Shown here piece after piece: positions 34,094 through 43,006 of a stretch of DNA of 64,000 bases. The position numbers were made by a program, and so were the translations under genes. Below the pieces are notes generated by a model. That model worked only from the letters and a program-made list of their open reading frames with translations, ran no database searches and was not told the origin of the DNA. Numbering within the stretch: the stretch's first letter is position 1; every line of letters begins with the position of its first letter. The stretch comes from Allobosea sp. Lineage in GTDB: Bacteria; Pseudomonadota; Alphaproteobacteria; Rhizobiales; Beijerinckiaceae. The DNA lies in NCBI GenBank assembly GCA_024231975.1, contig JAAEQB010000120.1:62001-126000 (forward strand), in the 5' to 3' direction.

Positions 34094-36154
34094 ATGAACG
34101 CGCACGTTTATCTCGACAGCCTCAACCCGGCGCAGCGGCGGGCGGTATCGCATGGCGGAGGCGCCGCCCCTGCCCCACCCGTGCTGATCATCGCCGGCGC
34201 CGGCTCGGGCAAGACCAACACGCTGGCGCACCGCGTCGCCCATCTCCTGGTCTGCGGCGCCGATCCGCGGCGCATCCTCTTGATGACCTTCTCGCGGCGC
34301 GCCGCCTCCGAAATGATCCGCCGCGTCGAGCGCATCGCCCGCAAGGTGATGGGCGATGGCGCCGGCGTCGCGGTCGATGCGCTGAACTGGGCCGGCACCT
34401 TCCATGGCGTCGGCGCGCGATTGCTGCGTGACCTCGCCGAGCAGATCGGGCTCGATCCCGCCTTCACCATCCATGACCGCGAGGACGCCGCCGACCTGAT
34501 GAACCTGGTCCGGCACGAGCTCGGCTTCTCGAAGACCGAAGCGCGTTTTCCGACCAAGGGGACCTGCCTTGCGATCTATTCGCGCTGCGTCAACGCCGAG
34601 CAGCCGATCGAGGAGGTGCTGCGGCTGTCCTATCCCTGGTGCATCGCCTGGGCACAGGAACTGAAGCAGCTCTTCGCGGCCTATGTCGAGGCGAAGCAGC
34701 AGCAGAACGTGCTCGATTACGACGACCTGCTGCTCTACTGGGCGCAGGCGATGACCGATGCCGATCTCGCGGCCGATGTCGGGGCGCGCTTCGACCATGT
34801 CATGGTCGACGAGTACCAGGACACCAACCGGCTGCAATCGTCGATCCTGCTGGCCCTGAAGCCTGATGGTCGCGGGCTGACGGTGGTCGGCGACGACGCG
34901 CAGTCGATCTATTCCTTCCGCGCCGCGACCGTCCGCAACATCCTCGACTTCCCGCTCGCCTTCTCGCCGCCGGCCGAGGTGATCACCCTCGACCAGAACT
35001 ACCGCTCGACGCGGGCGATCCTCGGCGCCGCCAATGCGGTGATCGATCTTGCGGCCGAGCGCTTCACCAAGAACCTCTGGACCGATCGGGCCGCCGGCGC
35101 AGCGCCCGAGCTGGTCAATGTCCGCGACGAAGCCGACCAGGCCCGCTTCATCGCCGAGAGGGTGCTGGAGAACCGCGAGGCCGGTGCGGCGCTGAAGCAA
35201 CAGGCCGTGCTCTTCCGCGCCTCGCACCATAGCGGCCCGCTCGAGATCGAGCTGACGCGCCGGAACATCCCGTTCGTGAAGTTCGGCGGGCTGAAATTCC
35301 TCGACGCCGCCCACGTCAAGGACCTGCTCGCGCTGCTGCGCTTCGTCGAGAACCCGCGCGATCGTGTCTCGGCTTTCCGCGTGATGCAGCTCATGCCCGG
35401 CGTCGGGCCAACCTCGGCCCAGCGCGTTATCGAGCACCTGGCACAGGCGCCCGACGGGGCGGAAGCCCTGCGCGACGCCCCCGCGCCAGCCCGCGCCGGA
35501 GAAGACTGGACATCGTTTGTCGAAGCGATCGAGGCGCTGCGCTCAGGCAGGTCAGGCTGGCCGGCCGAGATCGAGCGGGCCCGCCTCTGGTACGAGCCGC
35601 ATCTGGAGCGCATCCATGAGGATGCGACGACGCGCCAGGCCGATCTCCTCCAGCTCGAGCAGATCGCAGGCGGCTATCCCTCGCGCGAGCGCTTCCTGAC
35701 CGAATTGACCCTCGATCCGCCGGACGCCACCAGCGACCAGGCCGGCGTGCCGCATCTCGACGAGGACTATCTCATCCTCTCGACCATCCATTCGGCCAAG
35801 GGGCAGGAGTGGAAGTCGGTCTTCGTCATGAACGTCGTCGATGGCTGCATCCCGATCGATCTCGGCGCCGGCGCCAGGGACGAGATCGAGGAGGAGCGCC
35901 GGCTGCTCTATGTCGCGATGACGCGCGCCAAGGACGACCTGCACCTGATGGTGCCGCAGCGCTTCTTCACGCACGGCCAGTCATCGACCGGCGACCGGCA
36001 CGTCTACGCGGCGCGCACGCGCTTCATCCCGAACACTCTGCTGAAGCATTTCCAGCGGCGAGCCTGGCCTCTGGCGACGCCGGCCGGCGCTCGCCCGGCC
36101 TCCGCCGGCCCGAAGATCGACGTGCGCGCCAAAATGCGCGGCATGTGGCGATGA
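34094..36154 (+). CDS. UvrD/Rep-type superfamily 1 DNA helicase
   Basis: 686 residues. All superfamily 1A motifs are seen: Walker A IAGAGSGKTNTLAHR (about 34-48), motif Ia LMTFSRRAASEM, motif II VMVDEYQDTN, motif III VVGDDAQSIYSFR, motif IV DQNYRST, motif V STIHSAKGQEWKSVFV and motif VI LLYVAMTRAKDDL. It is a 3'-5' ATP-dependent helicase of the UvrD/PcrA class, but shorter than and distinct from housekeeping UvrD; it is probably an accessory paralogue. It stands alone between metabolic operons. Confidence 0.92.
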   Translation: MNAHVYLDSLNPAQRRAVSHGGGAAPAPPVLIIAGAGSGKTNTLAHRVAHLLVCGADPRRILLMTFSRRAASEMIRRVERIARKVMGDGAGVAVDALNWAGTFHGVGARLLRDLAEQIGLDPAFTIHDREDAADLMNLVRHELGFSKTEARFPTKGTCLAIYSRCVNAEQPIEEVLRLSYPWCIAWAQELKQLFAAYVEAKQQQNVLDYDDLLLYWAQAMTDADLAADVGARFDHVMVDEYQDTNRLQSSILLALKPDGRGLTVVGDDAQSIYSFRAATVRNILDFPLAFSPPAEVITLDQNYRSTRAILGAANAVIDLAAERFTKNLWTDRAAGAAPELVNVRDEADQARFIAERVLENREAGAALKQQAVLFRASHHSGPLEIELTRRNIPFVKFGGLKFLDAAHVKDLLALLRFVENPRDRVSAFRVMQLMPGVGPTSAQRVIEHLAQAPDGAEALRDAPAPARAGEDWTSFVEAIEALRSGRSGWPAEIERARLWYEPHLERIHEDATTRQADLLQLEQIAGGYPSRERFLTELTLDPPDATSDQAGVPHLDEDYLILSTIHSAKGQEWKSVFVMNVVDGCIPIDLGAGARDEIEEERRLLYVAMTRAKDDLHLMVPQRFFTHGQSSTGDRHVYAARTRFIPNTLLKHFQRRAWPLATPAGARPASAGPKIDVRAKMRGMWR

Positions 36155-36386
36155 GCGGACGCCGAGGCCAATCGCACCAAGGCGGGAAGCCGCCTGCATC
36201 TGCGCCGTTCGAGAAAGGTGCGCACATATCGAGGAACAAAGACCGATCATCTCTGATCGCTCGAAAAAATGATCCGGCGCTCAAAGCTGAATCGAGTTCA
36301 TGCATTGCTCTAAATTTCGCGTTTTAGCCGGCGCCTGAACCTGGGCACAATCTGCTCTCCAAACGTCATGTCGCGAGAGGCAGAGC
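36155..36386. other. Intergenic region with two short hairpins
   Basis: AGGCGG-GAAG-CCGCCT (36180-36195) is a 6-bp hairpin 25 bases after the helicase stop, and CGATCA-TCTC-TGATCG (36244-36259) is another. Neither is followed by a T run in the plus direction. The segment 36230-36335 is AT-richer and probably holds the promoter of the transketolase gene. Confidence 0.35.
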
Positions 36387-38399
36387 TTGAATACCCCACA
36401 ATGGGGCGCGTCCGCCGGACTGCGCCCAGCCACTCTCGCAGAGATGGCTCATGCGATCCGGTTTCTCTCCGTGGATGCCATTCTCGCCGCGGGCGAGGGC
36501 CATCAAGGCGTGCCACTCGGCATGGCCGAGATCGCCACCACTCTCTACGCACGGCATCTGAAATTCGATCCGGCGGATCCGACCTGGCCTGATCGCGACC
36601 GCGTCGTGCTCTCGAACGGCCATGGCTCGATGCTGCTTTATTCCCTGCTGCACCTGACCGGCTACCGGCACATCCCACTCGACGCGGTGAAGCGCTTTCG
36701 TGAACTCGGCTCACCTTGCGCCGGACATCCCGAGTACGAGCCGGCAGCCGGGATCGAGACCACGACCGGCCCGCTCGGCCAAGGCATCGCCAATGCGCTG
36801 GGCATGGCGATCGCAGAAGCTTCGTTGAATGCCCGCTTCGGCAGCGGGCTCATCGACCACCGGACCTGGGCCTTCGTCGGAGATGGCTGCCTGCAGGAAG
36901 GTGTCGGGCAGGAAGTCATCCAGCTCGCTGGCCATCTGCGGCTAGGCAAGCTCACAGTCTTCTGGGACGACAACGCCATCACCGATGACGGCGCGACCGA
37001 ACTCTCGATCTCGGAGGACGTCGCCGAGCGCTTCCGCGTCGCCCGCTGGCACGTCCAGGAGATCGACGGCCATGATATAGCTGCGATCGACGCGGCGATC
37101 ACCGCTGCCAAGCTCGATCCACGGCCCTCGCTGATCGCCTGCCGGACCACGATCGCCCGCGGCATTCCGCGTCTCGAAGGCCAGCGCGGCGGCCATTCCG
37201 GCAAGCTTTTCCCGGAGGATCGTGCCGCGATGGCCGATCGCTTCGGCTGGGCGGGCGGATCGTTCGAGACTCCCGACCCAGTCGCGGCGGCCTGGCAGGC
37301 GATCGCAGCACGCGGGGCGGGGGAGCGTGCGGCCTGGCTCACGCGGCATGCGGCCATGAGCAACGCCGTCCGCGACGAATTCGAGCGCGTGCACGGACGC
37401 ACCCTGAAAGCCGGTTGGCGCGAGGCCATCCATGCCTTCAAGCAGCGCGCCGCGCAGGGCGGCAAGGCCGAATTCTCGATCGCGGCCTCAGGAGAGATCG
37501 CAGCGGCGCTCTACGAGGTGCTGCCGGAAATGATGACGGCCTGCGCCGATCTTGAGGCGCCGACCAACCACAAGCGCCAGCTTGCCGCCTTCAACACGGG
37601 CGACCGGGCGGGCCGCTATCTCCATTGCGGCGTGCGCGAGCATGCGATGGGCGCCCTCGCCAACGGCATCGCCGCGCATGGCGGCGTGATCCCGCTCGCC
37701 GTGACCTATCTGCCGTTCTCGGACTATGAGCGGCCGGCGATGCGCATGGCCGCGCTGATGGGGCTGCCGACACTCTTCGTCTTCAGCCACGACTCGATCG
37801 GCATCGGCAAGAACGGGCCGACGCACCAGCCGGTCGAGATCATCGCCTCGCTGCGGGCGATGCCCAACATGCTGGTGCTGCGCCCTTGCGACGCGGTCGA
37901 GGCAGCCGAGGCCTGGGAGATCGCGCTATCGCACAGCAGGGGCCCGGTCTCCCTCGTCTTCGCCCGTCAGAGCCTGCCGCAGTTGCGGCGCGACGGCGGA
38001 CCGGAGAACCGCTCGGCGCGCGGCGCCTATGTGCTCGCCGAAGCGGAAGGCGGAGCGCGCAAGGTGACGCTGCTCTCGACCGGATCGGAGGTGCAGATCG
38101 CGCTTGCGGCCCGCGAGATGCTGCAACGGGACGGCATTCCCGCCGCCGTCGTCTCGATGCCGTGCTGGAGCCTGTTCGAGGAGCAGGGCCCTGCCTATCG
38201 CCGGGACGTGCTCGGCGAGGGCTGCGTGCGCGTGGCCGTCGAGGCCGCCGTGAAATTCGGCTGGGAGCGCTGGATCGGCGAGGAGGGCGGCTTCGTCGGC
38301 ATGAGCGGCTTCGGCGCGTCCGGCCCGGCCGACGAGCTCTACAGGCATTTCGGCATCACCGCCGAAGCCGTGGCTGCGCAAGCCCGCGCACGCCTGTAA
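36387..38399 (+). CDS. Transketolase, full length
   Basis: 670 residues, normal for transketolase. Starts at TTG 36387 with GAGAGG upstream; the first internal ATG (codon 20) would remove conserved sequence. The thiamine diphosphate motif is GDGCLQEGVGQEVI...FWDDN, with SNGHGSMLLYSLLHLTGY, the catalytic-site GPTHQPVE and the cofactor-activating glutamate in CGVREHAMGALANG. It moves two-carbon ketol units between sugar phosphates, or from hydroxypyruvate. It forms an operon with a D-2-hydroxyacid dehydrogenase 11 bases downstream. No other pentose phosphate or Calvin-cycle gene is nearby, so a catabolic role is more likely than the housekeeping one. Confidence 0.93.
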   Translation: MNTPQWGASAGLRPATLAEMAHAIRFLSVDAILAAGEGHQGVPLGMAEIATTLYARHLKFDPADPTWPDRDRVVLSNGHGSMLLYSLLHLTGYRHIPLDAVKRFRELGSPCAGHPEYEPAAGIETTTGPLGQGIANALGMAIAEASLNARFGSGLIDHRTWAFVGDGCLQEGVGQEVIQLAGHLRLGKLTVFWDDNAITDDGATELSISEDVAERFRVARWHVQEIDGHDIAAIDAAITAAKLDPRPSLIACRTTIARGIPRLEGQRGGHSGKLFPEDRAAMADRFGWAGGSFETPDPVAAAWQAIAARGAGERAAWLTRHAAMSNAVRDEFERVHGRTLKAGWREAIHAFKQRAAQGGKAEFSIAASGEIAAALYEVLPEMMTACADLEAPTNHKRQLAAFNTGDRAGRYLHCGVREHAMGALANGIAAHGGVIPLAVTYLPFSDYERPAMRMAALMGLPTLFVFSHDSIGIGKNGPTHQPVEIIASLRAMPNMLVLRPCDAVEAAEAWEIALSHSRGPVSLVFARQSLPQLRRDGGPENRSARGAYVLAEAEGGARKVTLLSTGSEVQIALAAREMLQRDGIPAAVVSMPCWSLFEEQGPAYRRDVLGEGCVRVAVEAAVKFGWERWIGEEGGFVGMSGFGASGPADELYRHFGITAEAVAAQARARL

Positions 38400-38410
38400 C
38401 GGGAGACGCC

Positions 38411-39370
38411 ATGCACCGGATCGTCTTTCTCGATCGTGACACCGTCGCTCCGGCGGTGGCCATCCGCCGTCCGTCCTTCCCGCATGAATGGATCGAATAC
38501 GGACAGACGCAGGCCGATGAAGTGGCCGCCCGCGCTGCAGGCGCGACCATCATCATCAACAACAAGGTCGATCTGCGCGCCGGCACGCTGTCGCGCCTGC
38601 CGGGCCTGCAGCTCATCGCGATCGCCGCGACCGGGACGGACTGCGTCGACAAGCGGGCTGCCGCCGATCGCGGAATCCCGACCGTCAACATTCGCGGCTA
38701 TGCGAAGGCCACGGTTCCGGAGCACAGTTTTGCGCTGCTGCTGGCGCTCGCGCGGTCCATCGTCCCATATCGCCAGGAGGTGCTGGCCGGGGAATGGCAG
38801 AAGGCCGGCCAGTTCTGCTTCTTCAGCAACCCGATCGTCGATCTCAGCGGCAAGCGGCTGGGCCTCATTGGTGCGGGCGTGCTCGGCAATCAGGTCGCGG
38901 GGATCGCGCGGGCTTTCGGCATGGAAGTCGTTTTCTACGATCCCGCCGCGAAGCCCGGGCAGGCAGGCATCGTCAGCCTCGACGAATTGATCGAGACCTC
39001 GGATGTCATCAGCCTGCACTGCCCGCTCACCAGCGAGACGCGCGGCATGCTCGATCTCGCCGCCTTCCGCCGGATGAGGCGCCGGCCGATCATCGTCAAC
39101 ACCGCCCGCGGCGGCCTCATCGTCGAGGAGGATCTCGAGGTCGCTCTGGATGAAGGGCTGGTGTCCGCCGCCGGGCTGGACGTGACGTTGCCGGAACCGC
39201 CGGCTCCGGACAGCGCCTTCATGCGCCTCGCCCGCCGCAGCAACGTGATCTGCACCCCGCATGTCGCCTGGGCCTCGGCTGAGGCCCAGCAGGCTCTTGT
39301 CGACCAGCTCATCGACAACATCGAGAACTTCGTCGCAGGCAATCCGACCAATGTGGTCGCGCCTGACTGA
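38411..39370 (+). CDS. D-isomer-specific 2-hydroxyacid dehydrogenase (hydroxypyruvate/glyoxylate reductase type)
   Basis: 319 residues from ATG 38411 (GGGAGA upstream). The NAD(P) motif is GLIGAGVLGNQVAG (151-164), and the catalytic triad is R233 (NTARGG), E262 (TLPEPP) and H284 (TPHVAWAS). It reversibly reduces a 2-keto acid to the D-2-hydroxy acid; hydroxypyruvate is attractive because transketolase uses hydroxypyruvate as a ketol donor, but other 2-keto acids are possible. Co-transcription with the transketolase gene is likely. Confidence 0.9.
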   Translation: MHRIVFLDRDTVAPAVAIRRPSFPHEWIEYGQTQADEVAARAAGATIIINNKVDLRAGTLSRLPGLQLIAIAATGTDCVDKRAAADRGIPTVNIRGYAKATVPEHSFALLLALARSIVPYRQEVLAGEWQKAGQFCFFSNPIVDLSGKRLGLIGAGVLGNQVAGIARAFGMEVVFYDPAAKPGQAGIVSLDELIETSDVISLHCPLTSETRGMLDLAAFRRMRRRPIIVNTARGGLIVEEDLEVALDEGLVSAAGLDVTLPEPPAPDSAFMRLARRSNVICTPHVAWASAEAQQALVDQLIDNIENFVAGNPTNVVAPD

Positions 39371-39393
39371 ACAGGCCTATCGGAAGCCTGTTC
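39369..39393. terminator. Convergent hairpin with an alternative fold
   Basis: GAACAGGC (39369-39376) pairs with GCCTGTTC (39386-39393), an 8-bp stem in the 26-base gap between the dehydrogenase stop and the GNAT stop. An exclusive alternative stem, ATCGGAA (39379-39385) with TTCCGAT (39391-39397), uses the same bases. It probably ends transcription in both directions, although no T run follows. Confidence 0.5.
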
Positions 39394-39396
39394 CGA

Positions 39397-39993
39397 TCAG
39401 CCCGCGGCAGGCCGCGGCGGCCGGAGCATCGGCGTCAGGACCGGCGACGATCCGATCTGGATGGTTCCGAGGATCTCGAAACCGTGCCGCTGATAGAGCG
39501 GGATATTCTGTGGATTCGACGATTCCAGATAGGCAGCGACGCCGTCGCGGTCGCAGCGGGCGAGCGCGTGACGCATCAGCGCACCGCCGATGCCCTCGCC
39601 CTGCCGTGTCGGGTCGGTACCGATCAGCGGCAGATACCAGTGCGGCACCTTCGGGTGATAGTGTGCCATCGCCTCGAACATCGCGCCGACGTCGGGCAGG
39701 ATCGCCGGATCGGCGTTCTCCTGGATGAGGCGATCGAGCATCTCGACATCGGGCTCGACACCAGGCGGCAGCCACATCGCCGCGCCGCCGAAATCCTTGC
39801 TCACATAGGTGCTGTCGCTGTCATAGGCGGCGGCGCCGAAAGCACGGATCAGATCGGGCATCACGGCGAGATAGGCCTGCGGATCTCGCAGCGACCAGCG
39901 CGCCATCGGATCGCTGGCGAAGGCGAGTGTGATGAGGGCGGAGACCGCGCTCTCCTCCCCACGGGAGGCGGCACGCACAGCAATCGACGTCAT
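39397..39993 (-). CDS. GNAT-family N-acetyltransferase
   Basis: 198 residues from ATG 39993 (MTSIAVRAASRGEES); earlier in-frame starts fall in a GC hairpin region and none has a clear ribosome site. Acetyl-CoA motif A is LIGTDPTRQGEGIGGALMRHAL (R/Q-x-x-G-x-G/A), followed by LESSNPQNIPLYQRHGFEILG, the usual motif B. Long-loop insertions place it with the type that acetylates small molecules or amino groups; the substrate is unknown. It is a single gene between convergent neighbours. Confidence 0.85.
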   Translation of the reverse strand: MTSIAVRAASRGEESAVSALITLAFASDPMARWSLRDPQAYLAVMPDLIRAFGAAAYDSDSTYVSKDFGGAAMWLPPGVEPDVEMLDRLIQENADPAILPDVGAMFEAMAHYHPKVPHWYLPLIGTDPTRQGEGIGGALMRHALARCDRDGVAAYLESSNPQNIPLYQRHGFEILGTIQIGSSPVLTPMLRPPRPAAG

Positions 39994-40032
39994 CGGACGA
40001 GCCGGATGGTTACAGTCCCACCGGATATGGGA

Positions 40033-40122
40033 CGCCGTCATGGCTATGCCATGACGGCGCACCCGCAGGAGTCAGGATGCGGGCGGGTGCCGGCACCCGC
40101 GCAACCAGCCGGTCGACCGGCT
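40033..40122. repeat. Cluster of three perfect palindromes or hairpins
   Basis: A 12-bp perfect stem with TAT loop (40033-40059: CGCCGTCATGGC / GCCATGACGGCG), an 18-bp perfect palindrome (40083-40100: GCGGGTGCC / GGCACCCGC) and a 16-bp perfect palindrome (40107-40122: AGCCGGTC / GACCGGCT) lie within 90 bases. They follow directly on the TRAP permease stop codon (minus strand), and they precede the GNAT gene on the same strand. Their position fits a 3' processing, mRNA-stabilising or termination region of the TRAP operon. Confidence 0.7.
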
Positions 40123-41381
40123 CAATAGATCGTCAGCGCCGGCACATAGCTCACCAGCAGCAGCACGATCATCGCCACCCCGAAGAAGGGCCAGAGCTCG
40201 CGCGTCGTCTCGCCGAGCGAGGTCCGGGCGATCGAGGTCGAGATGAACAAGGTCGTGCCAATCGGCGGCGTGTAGAGGCCGATGCCGAGGTTCAGCACCA
40301 TGATGATGCCGAGCTGGACGGGATCGAGCCCGATCGAGGCCGCCAGCGGCACGAAGATCGGCCCCAGCAGCAGGATCGCCGGCGGCAGGTCGATCGGCAT
40401 GCCGACGAGCAGCAGCAGGATGTTCATCGCCAGGATGACGAAATAGGGGTTCGAGATCGTCGCCGAGACCCATTCGGCGAAGCGCTGCGGCACCTGATCG
40501 AAGGTCAGGATCCAGCCGACGATGGCCGAGCCCATGATGACGAGCATCACCACCCCGGTCGCGACGCCCGCCTCGACCATGCTGACCCGGAAACGACGCC
40601 AGTTCATGTCCCGATAGAGCACGACGCTCAGCACCAGCGCGTAGAACACGGCGAGAACCGCGATCTCGGTCGGCGTCGCGATGCCGAAGCGCAGGCCGAG
40701 CAGGATGAAGACCGGCATCAGCAGCGCCGGCATGCTGCGCCAGGCCAGCCGCGCCAGCTCCGCCTTGGAGACCGGCGCCTCTGGCGACACAAAGCCTCGC
40801 CGCCGCGCGATCCAGCTGCACAGCACGATGAAGCCGCCGGCCATCAGCAGGCCAGGCAGGATGCCGGCGGTGAAGAGGTCGGCGATCGAGACGTTCGAGA
40901 CCAGCGAATAGAGGATCAGCGGGATCGAAGGCGGGATCAGGATGTCGATGATCGCCGAGGTCGCATTGTTGGCGGCGCAGAGCGGGGCCGGATAGCCCTG
41001 CCGCTTCTGCCAGGGGATCAGCACCGAGCCGAGCGCGCTGGCATTGGCGACGGCGCTGCCGGAGACCCCGCCGAACACCACCGAGGCGACCACCGTGGTC
41101 GAGAGCGGCCCGCCGCGCCAGCGCTGCATCGCCTTGGAGGCGAAGGCGAGCAGCTCGTTGCCCAGCGCCCCGCCGAGCATGAGCGAGCCGGCCAGCATGA
41201 AGAAGGGCAGCGCCAGCATCGGGAAGGACTGGGTCTGCTGGTACATCTGCTGCGCGATGATCGTCAGCGGGATCTGACCCTGCACCAGGAGGGCCGTGCC
41301 CGCCGCCACGATCAGCGCATGGCCGACCGGGATGGCGAGCAGCATCAGGACGGTGAAGGAGACGATGAGGGTGATGCTCAT
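40122..41381 (-). CDS. TRAP transporter large permease (DctM type)
   Basis: 419 residues, about twelve membrane helices, starting MSITLIVSFTVLMLLAIPVGHALIV. Recognisable is the GVSGSAVANASALGSVLIP region of the DctM family. It drives sodium-coupled uptake of an acid delivered by the binding protein. The start overlaps the small permease by four bases. Confidence 0.94.
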   Translation of the reverse strand: MSITLIVSFTVLMLLAIPVGHALIVAAGTALLVQGQIPLTIIAQQMYQQTQSFPMLALPFFMLAGSLMLGGALGNELLAFASKAMQRWRGGPLSTTVVASVVFGGVSGSAVANASALGSVLIPWQKRQGYPAPLCAANNATSAIIDILIPPSIPLILYSLVSNVSIADLFTAGILPGLLMAGGFIVLCSWIARRRGFVSPEAPVSKAELARLAWRSMPALLMPVFILLGLRFGIATPTEIAVLAVFYALVLSVVLYRDMNWRRFRVSMVEAGVATGVVMLVIMGSAIVGWILTFDQVPQRFAEWVSATISNPYFVILAMNILLLLVGMPIDLPPAILLLGPIFVPLAASIGLDPVQLGIIMVLNLGIGLYTPPIGTTLFISTSIARTSLGETTRELWPFFGVAMIVLLLVSYVPALTIY

Positions 41382-41935
41382 GCGACCTGCTCCTCGGGCG
41401 CCGGGACGGGCATGGCCTCAGGCCCCATCAGGGCAACGCGCACGGCCTGCGTCGTCGTGACGACGATGATCAACGCGAGCCCGGTCGCGAGCGTGTAGTA
41501 GCCATAGCTCGCCGGGATTCCCATCACCGGGGAGCGGTCGATCCAAAGCATGTCGGCGAGAAGCAGTATGTCCTTGCTGAGCAGGATATAGCTGCCGATC
41601 ACGATGGCATGCCCGACCAGCAGCATGATCCGCGCACCCTGCCGTCCGAGCATGGCGAGCACGGTCTCGACCGCCATGTGCCCGCCCTTCTGCACGCCGA
41701 GTACGACGCCCGCCATGATGAAGACCGGGAAGAGCCTCTCCGGCAGCTCCTGCGCGAAGCGGAAGCCGCCGGAATCAAGCGCATAGCGCGCGCCGACATT
41801 GGCGGCGAGCATGGCGAGCAGCGCCGAGCCGACCGCGATCACGACGATCTCGCAGAACCTGGCGGCGAGACGGTCGACACCGTCCGCCAGGGCGATGGCG
41901 CTGGCGCGCCACCCCGTCTCGGGCTGCCTGTCCAT
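41378..41935 (-). CDS. TRAP transporter small permease (DctQ type)
   Basis: 185 residues and four membrane helices. The first follows an N-terminal cytoplasmic stretch of about 28 residues; GGHMAVETVLAMLGRQGARIML in the middle is characteristic of the family. It lies four bases after the binding-protein gene. Confidence 0.9.
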   Translation of the reverse strand: MDRQPETGWRASAIALADGVDRLAARFCEIVVIAVGSALLAMLAANVGARYALDSGGFRFAQELPERLFPVFIMAGVVLGVQKGGHMAVETVLAMLGRQGARIMLLVGHAIVIGSYILLSKDILLLADMLWIDRSPVMGIPASYGYYTLATGLALIIVVTTTQAVRVALMGPEAMPVPAPEEQVA

Positions 41936-41939
41936 CGCC

Positions 41940-42956
41940 TCAGACCTTCGCGGCCTTGGCCAGCCGATCGACGAAATCGCCGAACGGCTTGGTCTTCCAG
42001 GCGTCGTAGACCTTGGCGGAGGCCTCGCGGAAGGCGGCCATGTCGGCCTCGTTGACCTGCAGCTTTGGGTTGGCCTTGAACTCGGCCGCGAACTTGGTCT
42101 CGGCGTCGAGGAAGAGCTTGCGTTGCAGCTCGCCGGCGTCCTTCGCCGTCGCCTTGACCACCTCGCGATCGGCCGGCGACAGCCGCATCCAGGTGATCTG
42201 CGACATCAGGAACGGCGAGCACTCCCATTTATGGGCCGAGAGCGAGATGAAGCGGTTGACCTCGAAGAGCTTGGACGAGGCGATGTTGACGAGCGGGTTC
42301 TCCTGCCCGTCGACGACACCCTGCTGGAGCGCGACATAGAGCTCGCCGAAGGAGATCTGCTCGGTGCCGGCGCCGAGCGCCTGGAAGATGTCGATCGTCA
42401 TCGGATCGGGCGGCGTGCGGATCTTGAGACCCTTGAGGTCGGCCGGCTTCACGACCGGGCGCTTGCTGTTGGTGATGTGGCGGATGCCGTTGTCCCACCA
42501 GCCGAGCGGCACCATGCCGATCTTGGCGAAGCGCTGGTCGAACTCGGTGCCGATCGGGCCTTCGAGCACCTTGAACGCAGCAGCGGAATTCGGGAACAGG
42601 AAGGGCAGGCCGAGGGCCGCGAGCTCCGGCAGCAGCGCCGAGGTCGAGCCCTGGCTGTTGACGGTCATGTCGACCGCGCCGGTGCGCAGGCTGGTCAGTA
42701 GGGACTGCTCGTTGCCGAGCTGCTCGGCGCCGGCGACGCGCACGGCGAGCCGGCCATTGGTGCGCTCCTTGAGCAGCTCGCCGAACTTGTCGGCTGCGAC
42801 CCAGCGCGGGTTGCCGGCGGCGGCGTTGTGGCCGAGCGTCATGGTGACCTGCGCCTGCGCGCCACGCGGCAGGCTGAGCACGGCCGGCATCGCCAGCCCT
42901 GCGGTGAGCAGGCTCCGGCGGCTGAGCCTTCCGGTCGGCAGATCGGTCTTCGTCAT
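41940..42956 (-). CDS. TRAP transporter substrate-binding protein (DctP type)
   Basis: 338 residues. Tat-type signal: RLSRRSLLTAGLAMPAVLS with cleavage near AQA/Q. DctP hallmarks: LKGLKIRTPPDPMTIDIFQALGAG with the carboxylate-binding arginine, and GVVDGQENPLVNI. Most members bind organic acids (C4-dicarboxylates, sugar acids, sulfonates) through that arginine. The substrate here should feed the dehydrogenases and split transketolase encoded upstream in the operon. Confidence 0.92.
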   Translation of the reverse strand: MTKTDLPTGRLSRRSLLTAGLAMPAVLSLPRGAQAQVTMTLGHNAAAGNPRWVAADKFGELLKERTNGRLAVRVAGAEQLGNEQSLLTSLRTGAVDMTVNSQGSTSALLPELAALGLPFLFPNSAAAFKVLEGPIGTEFDQRFAKIGMVPLGWWDNGIRHITNSKRPVVKPADLKGLKIRTPPDPMTIDIFQALGAGTEQISFGELYVALQQGVVDGQENPLVNIASSKLFEVNRFISLSAHKWECSPFLMSQITWMRLSPADREVVKATAKDAGELQRKLFLDAETKFAAEFKANPKLQVNEADMAAFREASAKVYDAWKTKPFGDFVDRLAKAAKV

Positions 42957-43006
42957 GTCATCCTCCCATTCACGCCGTTTCGACGGCTCTTGCTGCTTGT
43001 TCCGGA

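Noticed and set aside
36368..36592. Alternative ATG-start small gene overlapping the transketolase start
   Set aside because: It reads out of frame through the transketolase coding region and ends without a recognisable domain. The TTG start at 36387 gives a full conserved protein.
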